Of a stretch of 64,000 nucleotides of DNA, positions 39,370 through 47,956 are shown in pieces. The notes under the pieces were generated by a model that was not told where the DNA came from, did not search any database, and saw only the letters and a program-made list of their open reading frames with translations. The stretch is from NCBI RefSeq assembly GCF_014695585.1, contig NZ_JACJON010000009.1:62001-126000 (forward strand), in the 5' to 3' direction. The stretch comes from Microcoleus sp. FACHB-831 (GTDB taxonomy: Bacteria; Cyanobacteriota; Cyanobacteriia; Cyanobacteriales; FACHB-T130). The position numbers were made by a program, and so were the translations under genes. Position 1 is the stretch's first letter. The number at the start of each line of letters is the position of its first letter.

Positions 39370-42018
39370 ATGATATCAGCGTGCCAAAAATCGACTAATA
39401 AAATCGCTTACCTAGCACAAGCAAAGGATGTTATGTGTCAAGTTGAGCAAACATACCGCGCCACATTCGAGAGGGCTGCCGTTGGTCTTGCCCATGTAGC
39501 CTCTGACGGCCATTGGCTGCGGATAAATCCTAAATTTTGCGATATTCTCGGCTACACCTGTGAGGAACTGCTGGGGTTAGCAAGCCAAGACATCACCCAC
39601 CCAGAAGATGGCGATGTTGAGATGGCTTATGCGTTACATCTGTTAGCAGGTGAAATACAAACTTACTCGCTAGAGAAGCGCTACATTCGCAAAGATGGTT
39701 CCCAAGTCTGGGTTAACCAAACAGTTTCACTTGTGCGCGAGCCTAATGGCGAACCAAAGTATTTTATTTTTCTAGCTAAAGACATAACAGACCGCAAGCT
39801 AGCAGAATCAGCATTACAAGAATCTGAGGCAGAAATGAGGGCGCTACTCGCTGCTATGACTGATGTAGTTCTAGTCCTCGATCGGTCGGGACGTTATCTA
39901 AAAATTGCACCGACGAATCCAGATCTTTTGTACAAACCCGCTCCAGAGTTGATTGGCAAGACTTTGCACGAAACTTTGCCGCGATCGCAAGCTGATTTAT
40001 TTCTCGGCTACATTCACCACGCTTTAGAAACCCAGCAGACGCTCGCAGTTCAATATTCAGTACCCATCCAAGAGCGCGAGATTTGGTTCGATGTGAGTAT
40101 TTCACCCCTGCGCTCAAATTTGGTGATTTGGGTAGCGCGGGATATTAATTCGCGCAAGCAGGCGGAGGAATCGCTGCGAAAAGCTAACGAACAGTTGGAA
40201 TTCCGAGTAGAGGAACGTACAGTCCAGCTCAAAAATGCGATAACGTCCTTAAGCAACGCATACGCCCAATTACAGAGGGAAATTAGCGATCGCATAATGG
40301 CGGAGGAAGCGCTTAAACAGAGCGAGCAAAAATACCGCCATTTGGTAGAAACATCCCAGGACACGATCTGGTCAGTCGATGCTTCTGGGCATTATACGTT
40401 CGTAAACCAAGCTGTTAGATATATGTATGGTTACGAACCCCAAGAAATGATCGGGCGTCACTTCAGCGATTTCCAAACACCCGAACAAGTACAAAAGGAT
40501 AAGCAGGTGGTTGCTCTCATTTCACAGGGGCATTCCTATCTCCAGTACGAAACTACCCATCTGCGTAAGGACGGAACGCCAATTCAACTAAGTTTTAACG
40601 CCATAGTATTGCGCGACGAATCAGGTAATATCTTGGGCACAACTGGCACTGGTAGAGATATTACTCATAGCAAAAAAGCTATGCTTGACCTAAAAGATAG
40701 TCAAGAACGATTTAAGCTTGCGGTTTCTGCAACTAATGATGGCGTTTGGGATTGGGATTTGAGAACAGGTGGAGTATTTCTTTCCAGCGTATGGATGGAA
40801 ATACTTGGATATAGTGAAGGTGAAATACCGCACCTATTAACCACATGGTCGGATAGGGTTCATCCAGACGATTTACCCATAACTATTCAACAAATCCAAA
40901 ACCATCTAGATGGAAATACGCTTGTTTATAACAATATCCATCGCATGAAACACAAAGATGGTCGATGGTTGTGGGTTGAGGCGAAGGGCAAATGCGTGCG
41001 TGACGGATCGGGTAAACCTTATAGATTCACGGGTACGATCGCAGATATTAGCGATCGCAAACATTCCGAAGAAGCATTGCGGCAATCGGAAGCTGCACAG
41101 GCGGGATTAATCGCTTCTCTACAACAACAAACAACTAGGTTAGAACAAACCTTGCGCGAACTTCAGCAGACGCAATCGCAACTGGTTCAAACCGAAAAAA
41201 TGTCTAGTTTGGGGCAACTTGTCGCTGGTGTCGCCCACGAAATTAATAACCCTGTTAGTTTTATTTACGGCAACCTTCCCCATATCTGGGAATATGTGGA
41301 AGACATACTGGGTTTGATATCTCTTTATCAACAGGAATACCCTAATCCCACACCTGCAATTGTGGATGAAATGGAAGCCATAGACCTAGATTTTTTGAGG
41401 ACAGATTTACCTAAAATGCTGTCTTCAATGAAAATGGGTGCTTCTCGCATTTGTGAGATTGTGCGTAGCTTGCGAAACTTCTCTCGCCTGGACGAAGCGG
41501 CGATGAAAGATGTTGATATTCACGAAGGCATCGATAGCACGCTGATGATTTTGCAAAACCGCATGAAAGCCCAAGCGGATCATCCTGGCATTCAGGTGAT
41601 TAAAGAATACGGGAAGTTGCCCCCTGTTGAGTGTTTTGCCGGACAACTAAACCAGGTGTTTATGAATCTTATAGGCAATGCAATTGATGCTCTTGATGAT
41701 GCCATAGGCAAACCAACTTTCTCACCTACAATTACAATTCGCACTTATGTTGTAGAGGGAAATCAGGTAGCGATCGCTATTGCGGATAATGGTAAGGGAA
41801 TGCCAGAGTCAATACGCAGTCGTCTGTTCGATCCATTTTTTACAACAAAACCAGCAGGTAAAGGTACTGGTTTGGGTTTATCAATTTCTCAGTCAATTGT
41901 AGTAGAGAAACATGGTGGTGCATTGAGGTGTAATTCAGCACCAGGACAAGGAACGGAGTTTATTATTCAAGTGCCGATTAACCAGCCAAATCAGGAACCT
42001 CCCCACATACTGAGTTAA
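39370..42018 (+). CDS. four-PAS sensor histidine kinase
   Basis: Soluble sensor kinase of 882 residues. PAS domains lie at about 24-148, 155-268, 320-437 and 445-570, the first, third and fourth followed by DITDRK-like linkers; a coiled coil separates the second and third. After another coiled coil come HisKA with H623 in [15 protein letters not shown] and the HATPase domain ([28 protein letters not shown]). ATG start. It lies 24 bp upstream of the PaaK-like ligase gene, so co-transcription is possible, though a functional link is not obvious. Confidence 0.92.
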   Translation: MISACQKSTNKIAYLAQAKDVMCQVEQTYRATFERAAVGLAHVASDGHWLRINPKFCDILGYTCEELLGLASQDITHPEDGDVEMAYALHLLAGEIQTYSLEKRYIRKDGSQVWVNQTVSLVREPNGEPKYFIFLAKDITDRKLAESALQESEAEMRALLAAMTDVVLVLDRSGRYLKIAPTNPDLLYKPAPELIGKTLHETLPRSQADLFLGYIHHALETQQTLAVQYSVPIQEREIWFDVSISPLRSNLVIWVARDINSRKQAEESLRKANEQLEFRVEERTVQLKNAITSLSNAYAQLQREISDRIMAEEALKQSEQKYRHLVETSQDTIWSVDASGHYTFVNQAVRYMYGYEPQEMIGRHFSDFQTPEQVQKDKQVVALISQGHSYLQYETTHLRKDGTPIQLSFNAIVLRDESGNILGTTGTGRDITHSKKAMLDLKDSQERFKLAVSATNDGVWDWDLRTGGVFLSSVWMEILGYSEGEIPHLLTTWSDRVHPDDLPITIQQIQNHLDGNTLVYNNIHRMKHKDGRWLWVEAKGKCVRDGSGKPYRFTGTIADISDRKHSEEALRQSEAAQAGLIASLQQQTTRLEQTLRELQQTQSQLVQTEKMSSLGQLVAGVAHEINNPVSFIYGNLPHIWEYVEDILGLISLYQQEYPNPTPAIVDEMEAIDLDFLRTDLPKMLSSMKMGASRICEIVRSLRNFSRLDEAAMKDVDIHEGIDSTLMILQNRMKAQADHPGIQVIKEYGKLPPVECFAGQLNQVFMNLIGNAIDALDDAIGKPTFSPTITIRTYVVEGNQVAIAIADNGKGMPESIRSRLFDPFFTTKPAGKGTGLGLSISQSIVVEKHGGALRCNSAPGQGTEFIIQVPINQPNQEPPHILS

Positions 42019-42041
42019 ATCGTAATTGCAGAAATAACAAG

Positions 42042-43547
42042 ATGCAAGATTCACAACGTCAAAAAGCGATCGCAGGGTTTGAATCGTTCCTGAATACACC
42101 TTTGCAAACGCGGTTGGAACAATATCGCACAAATCCCCCAGAAGCAAGTGCGATCGCTTTGTTTCATGATGTTGCTGCTACCGTACCAGCTTACAAAGAC
42201 TTTCTCGCGCAACACAGTATAGATCCTTCCTCTATCCAAACTTTCGAGGATTTCCAAAAACTACCCCTAATTACTAAAGAGAACTATCTGCGACTTCACC
42301 CACTCGCAGAGTTTTGTCGCAACGGAAAGCTAGAAAACTGCGACGCGATCGCTGTTTCCTCTGGCTCAACGGGAAAGCCTACATTTTGGCCGCGTTTTTT
42401 TACCGATGAACTCCAGATTGCTACACGTTTTGAGCAAATATTCCACGATAGCTTTTATGCCGATACTCGCCGCACTTTAGCCGTCATCTGCTTTACTTTG
42501 GGTACTTGGGTAGGCGGAATATTTACGGCGAATTGCTGTCGCTATCTCGCTAGTAAAGGCTACCCGATTGCCGTTATTACTCCCGGAAACAACAAAGAAG
42601 AAATATTCCGAGTTGTGCAGGAACTTGGTGAGGGTTTCGATCAAGTTGTACTGTTGGGATATCCGCCATTTATTAAAGATGTTGTTGATAGCGGTATTGC
42701 GCGTGGAGTGGAGTGGCAGAAATATCAAATAAAGATGGTTTTTGCTGGGGAAGTCTTTAGCGAAGAGTGGCGCAGTCTAGTTGGTGAAAGAGTTGGTTCG
42801 ACAAATCAATTTTATGATTCAGCGTCACTGTATGGAACTGCTGATGCAGGTGTTTTAGGTAACGAGACACCGCTGAGTATTTGTATTCGTAGTTTTTTAG
42901 CTAATAATCCAGAAGCGGCTAAGGCACTATTTGGAGAATCGCGTCTCCCTACCCTCGTACAATACGATCCCCTCAGCCGCTTTTTTGAAGTTGAAGAAGG
43001 CACATTATTATTTTCAGGAGATAACGGTATTCCCCTGGTGCGCTATCACATCGCTGATACTGGCGGCATAATTTCTTATGATGCGATGATTGAGTTTCTT
43101 GCACGCTGGGGATTCAACCCCGTAGAAACATTGCAGCAACAGGATGGAAGAGGGATTCATCAGTTGCCTTTCGTTTATGTTTTTGGACGTTCTAACTTTA
43201 CAGTCTCTTATTTTGGTGCAAATATCTACCCAGAAAATGTGACGGTGGGGTTAGAGCAACCTGTTATCAAAGAGTGGGTAACTGGTAAATTTGTGATGCA
43301 AGTTAAGGAAGATCTTGATAAGAATCGATTTCTTTCTGTTGTTGTGGAGTTAGCGCCTGGTGTAGAAGGTAGCGACGAGAAGAGGGAGGCGATCGCGCGC
43401 TCTCTCCTCTCCCAATTAAAGCGACTTAATAGCGAATTTGCCAACTATGTCCCCTCCGAATATCAAATGCCACAAATTGCATTAACCCCAACTGGCGATC
43501 CAGAATATTTCCCCATTGGCGTCAAGCATCGCTACACCCGGCAGTAG
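42042..43547 (+). CDS. PaaK-like adenylate-forming ligase
   Basis: Member of the phenylacetate-CoA ligase branch of the ANL adenylating enzymes, which activate a carboxylate as acyl-AMP and usually transfer it to CoA. The 501-residue length fits. The P-loop-like AMP motif SSGSTGKPT lies at 106-114; YDSASLYGTAD corresponds to the second conserved adenylation motif, and the LLFSGDNGIPLVRYHIADTG stretch to the ribose-binding region. The C-terminal part contains the small swinging domain. The substrate cannot be inferred: no phenylacetate pathway genes are nearby. It ends in a convergent arrangement with the HxlR regulator across a strong palindrome. Confidence 0.85.
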   Translation: MQDSQRQKAIAGFESFLNTPLQTRLEQYRTNPPEASAIALFHDVAATVPAYKDFLAQHSIDPSSIQTFEDFQKLPLITKENYLRLHPLAEFCRNGKLENCDAIAVSSGSTGKPTFWPRFFTDELQIATRFEQIFHDSFYADTRRTLAVICFTLGTWVGGIFTANCCRYLASKGYPIAVITPGNNKEEIFRVVQELGEGFDQVVLLGYPPFIKDVVDSGIARGVEWQKYQIKMVFAGEVFSEEWRSLVGERVGSTNQFYDSASLYGTADAGVLGNETPLSICIRSFLANNPEAAKALFGESRLPTLVQYDPLSRFFEVEEGTLLFSGDNGIPLVRYHIADTGGIISYDAMIEFLARWGFNPVETLQQQDGRGIHQLPFVYVFGRSNFTVSYFGANIYPENVTVGLEQPVIKEWVTGKFVMQVKEDLDKNRFLSVVVELAPGVEGSDEKREAIARSLLSQLKRLNSEFANYVPSEYQMPQIALTPTGDPEYFPIGVKHRYTRQ

Positions 43548-43566
43548 TTACTCGTGTTACTCGTTA

Positions 43567-43596
43567 CTCGTTCCCAGGTTCCAGCCTGGGAACGAG
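43567..43596. terminator. perfect 12-bp palindrome between convergent genes
   Basis: CTCGTTCCCAGG and its exact complement CCTGGGAACGAG separated by TTCCAG, between the PaaK-like ligase and HxlR genes. A related copy sits between another convergent pair at 50832-50858, so this is a dispersed palindrome that probably serves as a two-way terminator. Confidence 0.65.
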
Positions 43597-43605
43597 AGAA
43601 TAATT

Positions 43606-43959
43606 TCACAACTTCGTCCCCCATTCATGCATGGCTTCGATAATTGGTTTCAAAGTTTCTCCTAATGGCGTTAAAGAATATTCTACTTTAGGAGGAATTT
43701 GCAAATAGACCTCGCGATGAATAATTCCGTCTTGCTCCATTTCTCTGAGCTGCTGCGTTAACATCTTCTGGGTAATTCCCTCTAAGGCTCGTTGCAACTC
43801 ACCAAAACGTCTTACTTCTGACCATAGCTCCCTTACAATCAAAAGCTTCCATCGTCCGCTAATTGCCTTCAATGCGATTTCCGCAGGACAAGTTTTTCTA
43901 TTGTAATTATCGCTGTCTTCTACTTGGTAAGCAGGCGTAGGGGGGGTTTGAGCTTCCAT
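43606..43959 (-). CDS. HxlR-family winged-helix transcriptional regulator
   Basis: 117-residue DNA-binding regulator. The family signature is clear: a conserved Cys in KTCPAEIALKAISGRWK, the recognition-helix region ITQKMLTQQLREMEQDGII and the wing REVYLQIPPKVEYSLTPLG. In the YodB/HypR branch the corresponding N-terminal Cys senses quinones and electrophiles by thiol chemistry; whether that holds here is inference. The gene is divergent from a CDGSH/pirin/VOC group, and inverted repeats fill the shared upstream region, so it very likely regulates itself and that group. Confidence 0.92.
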   Translation of the reverse strand: MEAQTPPTPAYQVEDSDNYNRKTCPAEIALKAISGRWKLLIVRELWSEVRRFGELQRALEGITQKMLTQQLREMEQDGIIHREVYLQIPPKVEYSLTPLGETLKPIIEAMHEWGTKL

Positions 43960-43979
43960 AGTATCTTTTTGGGTACTAT
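43958..43979. promoter_or_regulatory. candidate HxlR operator 1
   Basis: Perfect inverted repeat ATAGTA-N10-TACTAT covering the first bases upstream of, and partly overlapping, the HxlR start codon. TACT/AGTA half-sites of this type are used by HxlR-family regulators. The position suits autoregulation. Confidence 0.5.
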
Positions 43980-43986
43980 CTTACTT

Positions 43987-44002
43987 TAAAGTGCATACTT
44001 TA
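43987..44002. promoter_or_regulatory. candidate HxlR operator 2
   Basis: Perfect inverted repeat TAAAGT-GCAT-ACTTTA. It overlaps the 10-bp palindrome ACTTTAAAGT (43983-43992), and a further TAAAGTA half-site lies at 44023-44029. The cluster is 74-90 bp upstream of the CDGSH gene, in the expected promoter zone. Confidence 0.5.
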
Positions 44003-44075
44003 CATAATATACTTTGACTTTCTAAAGTAGAAATATACAAAAATAACAGCCAACAGAAAAACCAGGAGTATAAAG

Positions 44076-44312
44076 ATGAATCCACCAATTATTGCAGACA
44101 ATAAACCTGTTGTTTTGGAACTAGAAGCTGGTACTTACTATTGGTGTAGTTGCGGACAATCTGCAAATGCGCCTTACTGCGATGGTTCTCATAAAGATAG
44201 TGGATTTACTCCTTTAAAGTTCACCCTTGAGGAAACTAAAAAAGTTGCTTTATGTCAATGCAAACATACAAGCAATGCACCTTTCTGTGACGGAGCGCAT
44301 ATCAATTTGTAA
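44076..44312 (+). CDS. CDGSH iron-sulfur domain protein
   Basis: Small 78-residue protein with two CDGSH-type motifs: CSCGQSANAPYCDGSH and CQCKHTSNAPFCDGAH. Each would bind one [2Fe-2S] cluster through three Cys and one His, as in the mitoNEET-like family; the tandem arrangement is the common bacterial form. AGGAG at 44064-44068 supports the ATG. It is the first gene of a plus-strand group with pirin and a VOC remnant, downstream of the divergent HxlR regulator, suggesting a redox or electrophile stress role. Its electron-transfer partner is unknown. Confidence 0.93.
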   Translation: MNPPIIADNKPVVLELEAGTYYWCSCGQSANAPYCDGSHKDSGFTPLKFTLEETKKVALCQCKHTSNAPFCDGAHINL

Positions 44313-44410
44313 GGAAACAAACTCGTTCGCGGGCTATTGCTTGGAAACGGTTAAGACGAAGACTAATATCTCGCTGCATTAAACCTAAAACTATATCAAT
44401 AGGAGAAACA

Positions 44411-45109
44411 ATGATTACACTACGAAAATCTGAAGATAGAGGCCATGCTAATCATGGCTGGCTTAATTCCTACCATACATTTTCATTCGCTAACTATTAC
44501 GATACCGCTCACATGGGATTTAGAGATCTGCGAGTGATTAACGAAGACAGAGTGAAAGAGGGTAATGGTTTTGGGGCGCACTCTCACAGGGATATGGAAA
44601 TCATTTCCTACGTGCTAGAAGGTGCTTTGGAGCATAAAGATAGCATGGGTAACAGTTCCATAATTCGTCCTGGTGAGGTACAAATTATGAGCGCTGGTAC
44701 AGGTGTTACTCACAGCGAATATAATCATTCTGAAAGCGATACGGTGCATTTTCTGCAAATTTGGATTCTACCAAATGGAAAAGGATTGCAACCTAGATAC
44801 GATCAGAAAATGTATTCCGATGAGGAAAAGCACGGGAAATTGCGCCTGATTGTTTCCCAAGATGGTAGAGATGGCTCTGTTAGCATCAATCAAGATGTTA
44901 ATCTCTACGCTACAAAGCTAGAAGCTGGGCAAAAAATTGACAGCGCGATCGTCCCTAATCGTCATGCTTGGGTGCAAGTTATCCAAGGCCAAATTACTCT
45001 AAATGATGTGGTGCTTCACACTGGTGATGGTGCAGCAGTAAGCGACGAAAGTAATCTGGTTATGGAAGCAAAAGAAGCCGCAGAAATTTTGTTATTTGAT
45101 TTGGCGTAA
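44411..45109 (+). CDS. pirin family protein (YhhW-like bicupin)
   Basis: 232-residue bicupin of the pirin/YhhW family; some members have quercetin 2,3-dioxygenase activity, but the natural role is unclear. The N-terminal cupin has the metal ligands in HSHRDMEI and the later His and Glu in GTGVTHSEYNHSE; the family signature GWLNSYHTFSFANY and PGEVQIMSAGTG are present. The C-terminal cupin (about 150-232) lacks metal ligands, as usual. AGGAG precedes the ATG by a few bases. It is 98 bp after the CDGSH gene, in the same presumed HxlR-controlled group. Confidence 0.93.
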   Translation: MITLRKSEDRGHANHGWLNSYHTFSFANYYDTAHMGFRDLRVINEDRVKEGNGFGAHSHRDMEIISYVLEGALEHKDSMGNSSIIRPGEVQIMSAGTGVTHSEYNHSESDTVHFLQIWILPNGKGLQPRYDQKMYSDEEKHGKLRLIVSQDGRDGSVSINQDVNLYATKLEAGQKIDSAIVPNRHAWVQVIQGQITLNDVVLHTGDGAAVSDESNLVMEAKEAAEILLFDLA

Positions 45110-45144
45110 TCGTCAAATATTTTATCCTTCAAGGAGGCTAAACC

Positions 45145-45431
45145 ATGATTCCGGTTACTGGTCTTAACCATGCGGTTCTTTACGTGCGCGAGTTAAATCG
45201 TTCAGTTGATTTCTATAAATCAGTTTTTGCGGTTATTTCCGGGGTGCTAGCGACCATGGAGCCAGCAAATCAATCTATGCTCAAGATCCAGATGGGATGG
45301 AGTTTGAAATTACCTGGCAAATTCCCCGAAAATACTGGGGAGAATTTGAAGATCGGGCAGTAGTTGCGCCGCTAAAGTTGCAAGATGAAATGCAGCGTTA
45401 TGGCGCGGAAGAATTGGCAATTAGTAATTAA
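45145..45431 (+). pseudogene. VOC/glyoxalase-family gene broken by an internal deletion and frameshift
   Basis: The first 28 codons encode a normal VOC N-terminus (GLNHAVLYVRELNRSVDFYK). From about 45228 the family sequence continues in another frame: GASDHGASKSIYAQDPDG, then MEFEITWQIPRKYWGEFED and so on to TAA at 45429-45431. The middle of the domain, roughly 70-75 residues in relatives, is absent. The zero-frame ORF stops at 45363 after unrelated sequence. An AAGGAGG-type ribosome site remains upstream of the ATG. Both ends are well preserved, so the loss looks recent. It was probably the third gene of the CDGSH-pirin group. Confidence 0.8.
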
Positions 45432-45433
45432 AT

Positions 45434-45460
45434 AGTAAGGTGGGCATTGCCCACCTTACT
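45434..45460. terminator. 12-bp perfect hairpin between convergent genes
   Basis: AGTAAGGTGGGC pairs exactly with GCCCACCTTACT around ATT, between the VOC pseudogene and the convergent SDR gene. It contains the same GGTGGGCATTGCCCACC core as the hairpin after rpsF. Confidence 0.75.
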
Positions 45461-45461
45461 A

Positions 45462-46157
45462 CTAAATATTTCCATAAACGGGAATAGCAGCACCTCGCAC
45501 ATCTTTAGCGGCTTCTGAGGCTAGGAAGCAAATCACTTGTGCTAGAGATTCAGGTTGTACCCACTTGGATGCATTTTCTGCACCCATTGATTCACGATTG
45601 GTAGGGGTGTCAATTATGCTGGGTAGAACGACATTAGCTGTAATATTAGTGCCTTTAGTTTCGTCAGCGATCGCCTGCGTTAACGCCACAACGCCAGCTT
45701 TAGAAGCACAGTAAGCGGCTAACTGTCCTGTTGGTTCCACAGCGCCACGCGAACCGACGGTGACAATGCGCCCGTAGCCATTTTCTAACATTTTTTTTAG
45801 GCTATGTTTGCAAACTAAAAAAGTCGTATTTAAATTTAAGTCAAAGTCGCGTTTCCAATCTGAGAAACTATACTCGTGAGTGTTACCCATGGCAAAACCA
45901 CCCACGAGATGAATTAATACATCCACTCTTTCCATGCGGGCGATCGCATTCTGTACCGAACCTTCATCCGTAAGATTAGCAGGGATAAACTGAATACGAT
46001 CAAAATCCTCTGGTGACACAAAAGCCTTGAGGCGTTCTACTTGTAGAGAAGTGTGATAAGGAATGGTGACTTCTGCACCTTGAGCTAGAACGGCTGGGGT
46101 GACGCCCAAACCAAGCCCACCAGTACCGCCTGTCAGTAAAACTCGCTTGCCTTTCAT
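45462..46157 (-). CDS. short-chain dehydrogenase/reductase
   Basis: NAD(P)-dependent oxidoreductase of the classical SDR fold, 231 residues. The cofactor motif TGGTGGLGLG is at 9-18, the structural motif (normally NNAG) appears as HLVGG, and the catalytic residues are Ser in VGSRG and Tyr-Lys in YCASKAG. An AGGAG precedes the ATG by 9 bp. It is divergent from a VOC gene and close to the pirin group, so it may belong to the same stress response, but no operator-like repeat was noticed at its promoter. The substrate is unknown. Confidence 0.9.
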   Translation of the reverse strand: MKGKRVLLTGGTGGLGLGVTPAVLAQGAEVTIPYHTSLQVERLKAFVSPEDFDRIQFIPANLTDEGSVQNAIARMERVDVLIHLVGGFAMGNTHEYSFSDWKRDFDLNLNTTFLVCKHSLKKMLENGYGRIVTVGSRGAVEPTGQLAAYCASKAGVVALTQAIADETKGTNITANVVLPSIIDTPTNRESMGAENASKWVQPESLAQVICFLASEAAKDVRGAAIPVYGNI

Positions 46158-46242
46158 TGATTTTATCTCCTGTTGAATATTATCTTCAAATAGACTGGCA
46201 TCAGAGGGATAATCTAATCAAGTCAATCTCATTGGATCGGCA

Positions 46243-46605
46243 ATGCAAATCACCCAATGTCTTCATGCAGCTATTCTGGTTTCTGATTTGGATCGAGCAG
46301 AACACTTCTACGGCGCTGTAATAGGATTACCCAAAGTAGAGCGATCGCTTAAATTTCCTGGTGCGTGGTACCAAGTCGGCTCGTTCCAGATCCACCTAAT
46401 TGTCGCAGACTCTATACCATCCGATCTGGTAGACGCACAAAAGTTAGGACGCAACCGACATTTAGCATTTTCAGTTGATAACTTGGAAGCTGCAAAAAAT
46501 CAATTGCTAACTCACAATTTCCCCATACAAATGAGCGCTTCTGGTCGCGCTGCTTTATTCACCCAAGACCCCGATGGCAATATCATCGAATTGAACGAAG
46601 TATGA
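46243..46605 (+). CDS. VOC (glyoxalase/bleomycin resistance) family protein
   Basis: 120-residue single-domain VOC protein, intact, with both beta-alpha-beta-beta-beta modules: LHAAILVSDLDRAEHFYGAV near the start and FTQDPDGNIIELNEV at the end. Metal-ligand positions are plausible at the N-terminal His, the central HLIVAD, the HLAF and the final Glu. It is divergent from the SDR gene. It is not closely similar to the broken VOC gene 800 bp upstream, so it is not a simple duplicate. Function unknown. Confidence 0.88.
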   Translation: MQITQCLHAAILVSDLDRAEHFYGAVIGLPKVERSLKFPGAWYQVGSFQIHLIVADSIPSDLVDAQKLGRNRHLAFSVDNLEAAKNQLLTHNFPIQMSASGRAALFTQDPDGNIIELNEV

Positions 46606-46676
46606 GCTTTTTGTGCAACGTCCTTCTTTGTCCTTTGTCCTTGGTATGCTTGTTTGTTGCCAATGACAAATGAAAA

Positions 46677-47951
46677 ATGAAAATTATTGCTTATTTGTAT
46701 AGCGACCCTCTATTAGAATCGGCACCTTCCCCAGATGTTTGGGGTTGGGAGGTGGACGCGGTTTATCAAGATTTGGGAGGGCGTCAACAATTGGGGCAAT
46801 TATTAGCAGATTGCTCTAATGAACGAGTTGATTATCTATTAATTCGGCGGTTGGAAGAATTGGGAGACTCGGTAGAGGAAGTGTGCGATCGCCTCACGAA
46901 ACTGGAATCTCTAGGCATCCAGCTAATTGCTACAGAGTCGCGATCGCCCCAAGCCGATTTGCTCAAACTCTTCTCGCAAATCCAACGCAGCCAGCGCAGT
47001 CGTCGCATCCGCCAAGGACACGCCCGCAATCGCCTTAAAGCCTCGCCTCCTCCTGGCAAGCCGCCTTACGGTTATCGACGAGGTAAAGAACGCTATATTA
47101 TCGACCGCAGCGCTGCCCCAGTTGTCAAGGATTTTTTTGAACAATTCCTGCTTTATGGTTCCCTGCGCGGCGCGGTGCGCTACCTGGAAAAGAAATACAA
47201 CAAGAAAATTTCAGCATCTACCGGGCAACGCTGGCTGACTAACCCAGTCTATCGAGGCGATACGGCTTATCAAAATGGCACGGTGCTTGCAGATACCCAT
47301 GTCGCCATCATTTCCAAAGAAGAAGCCGCGCAAATAGACCGCCTCCTGCGTCGCAACCGCCGCCTCGCACCCCGCACCGCCAGCGCCCCTCGTTCTCTGG
47401 CTGGCTTGGTTATCTGCGCTGAGTGTCAGTCGCCTATGACTATAACCCGCGTCACAGCCCGTCGCAAAGAGCAAGAATATCTTTATCTGCGCCCAACTAA
47501 TTGCATCAAACAACCTAAGTGTAAAGCTATTTCTTACGAGCAAATATTAGAGCAAACTATTCAAAGAATTTGCGAAGATTTACCCCGCGCGGTGGCTGGG
47601 ATGAATCTACCCAATATGGATGGAATTAAGGGCAATATTACCGAGGAAATTCTTAAGAAGCAAGATATTTTAACTCAGTTGCCAGTTCTAACTGTTAATG
47701 GTGTTTTGGATGCAGAGACGGCGGAACTACGCGCCTACAAATTACGCACAGAACTTTCCCAACTGCAAGCGCAACTTTCTCAAATGCCGCCAGTTAATTT
47801 ACGCGAAATTGCCCAAGCTGTATCAATTACCCAATTTTGGAAAGATTTGTCAGAATCGGAGCGACGCTTCTATTTTCGAGAGTTTATTCGTGCGATTGAG
47901 ATTAGGCGTAATGATGAGATGTGGCAGTTGCAATTATTTTTTATTTTTTAG
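46677..47951 (+). CDS. serine-recombinase-like protein with altered catalytic residues
   Basis: 424-residue protein with the layout of large serine recombinases (XisF-like): an N-terminal resolvase-like domain (1-115), a recombinase DNA-binding domain (about 120-235, PPYGYRRGKERYIID and WLTNPVYRGDTAY), a zinc ribbon (C247, C250 and a CIKQPKC pair), and a C-terminal coiled coil. Only the candidate nucleophile (S9 in YLYSDP) remains; the resolvase Arg before it is absent, and the LDRLGR motif reads LEELGD (59-64), replacing the catalytic Asp-Arg and the second Arg. It is probably unable to recombine DNA and may be a DNA-binding protein. No attachment sites or phage genes are nearby. ATG start. 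Confidence 0.85.
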   Translation: MKIIAYLYSDPLLESAPSPDVWGWEVDAVYQDLGGRQQLGQLLADCSNERVDYLLIRRLEELGDSVEEVCDRLTKLESLGIQLIATESRSPQADLLKLFSQIQRSQRSRRIRQGHARNRLKASPPPGKPPYGYRRGKERYIIDRSAAPVVKDFFEQFLLYGSLRGAVRYLEKKYNKKISASTGQRWLTNPVYRGDTAYQNGTVLADTHVAIISKEEAAQIDRLLRRNRRLAPRTASAPRSLAGLVICAECQSPMTITRVTARRKEQEYLYLRPTNCIKQPKCKAISYEQILEQTIQRICEDLPRAVAGMNLPNMDGIKGNITEEILKKQDILTQLPVLTVNGVLDAETAELRAYKLRTELSQLQAQLSQMPPVNLREIAQAVSITQFWKDLSESERRFYFREFIRAIEIRRNDEMWQLQLFFIF

Positions 47952-47956
47952 GTGTA

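Noticed and set aside
46677..47951. Active integrative element or excision element carrying a large serine recombinase
   Set aside because: Catalytic residues are replaced and there are no flanking direct repeats, phage genes or other element genes.
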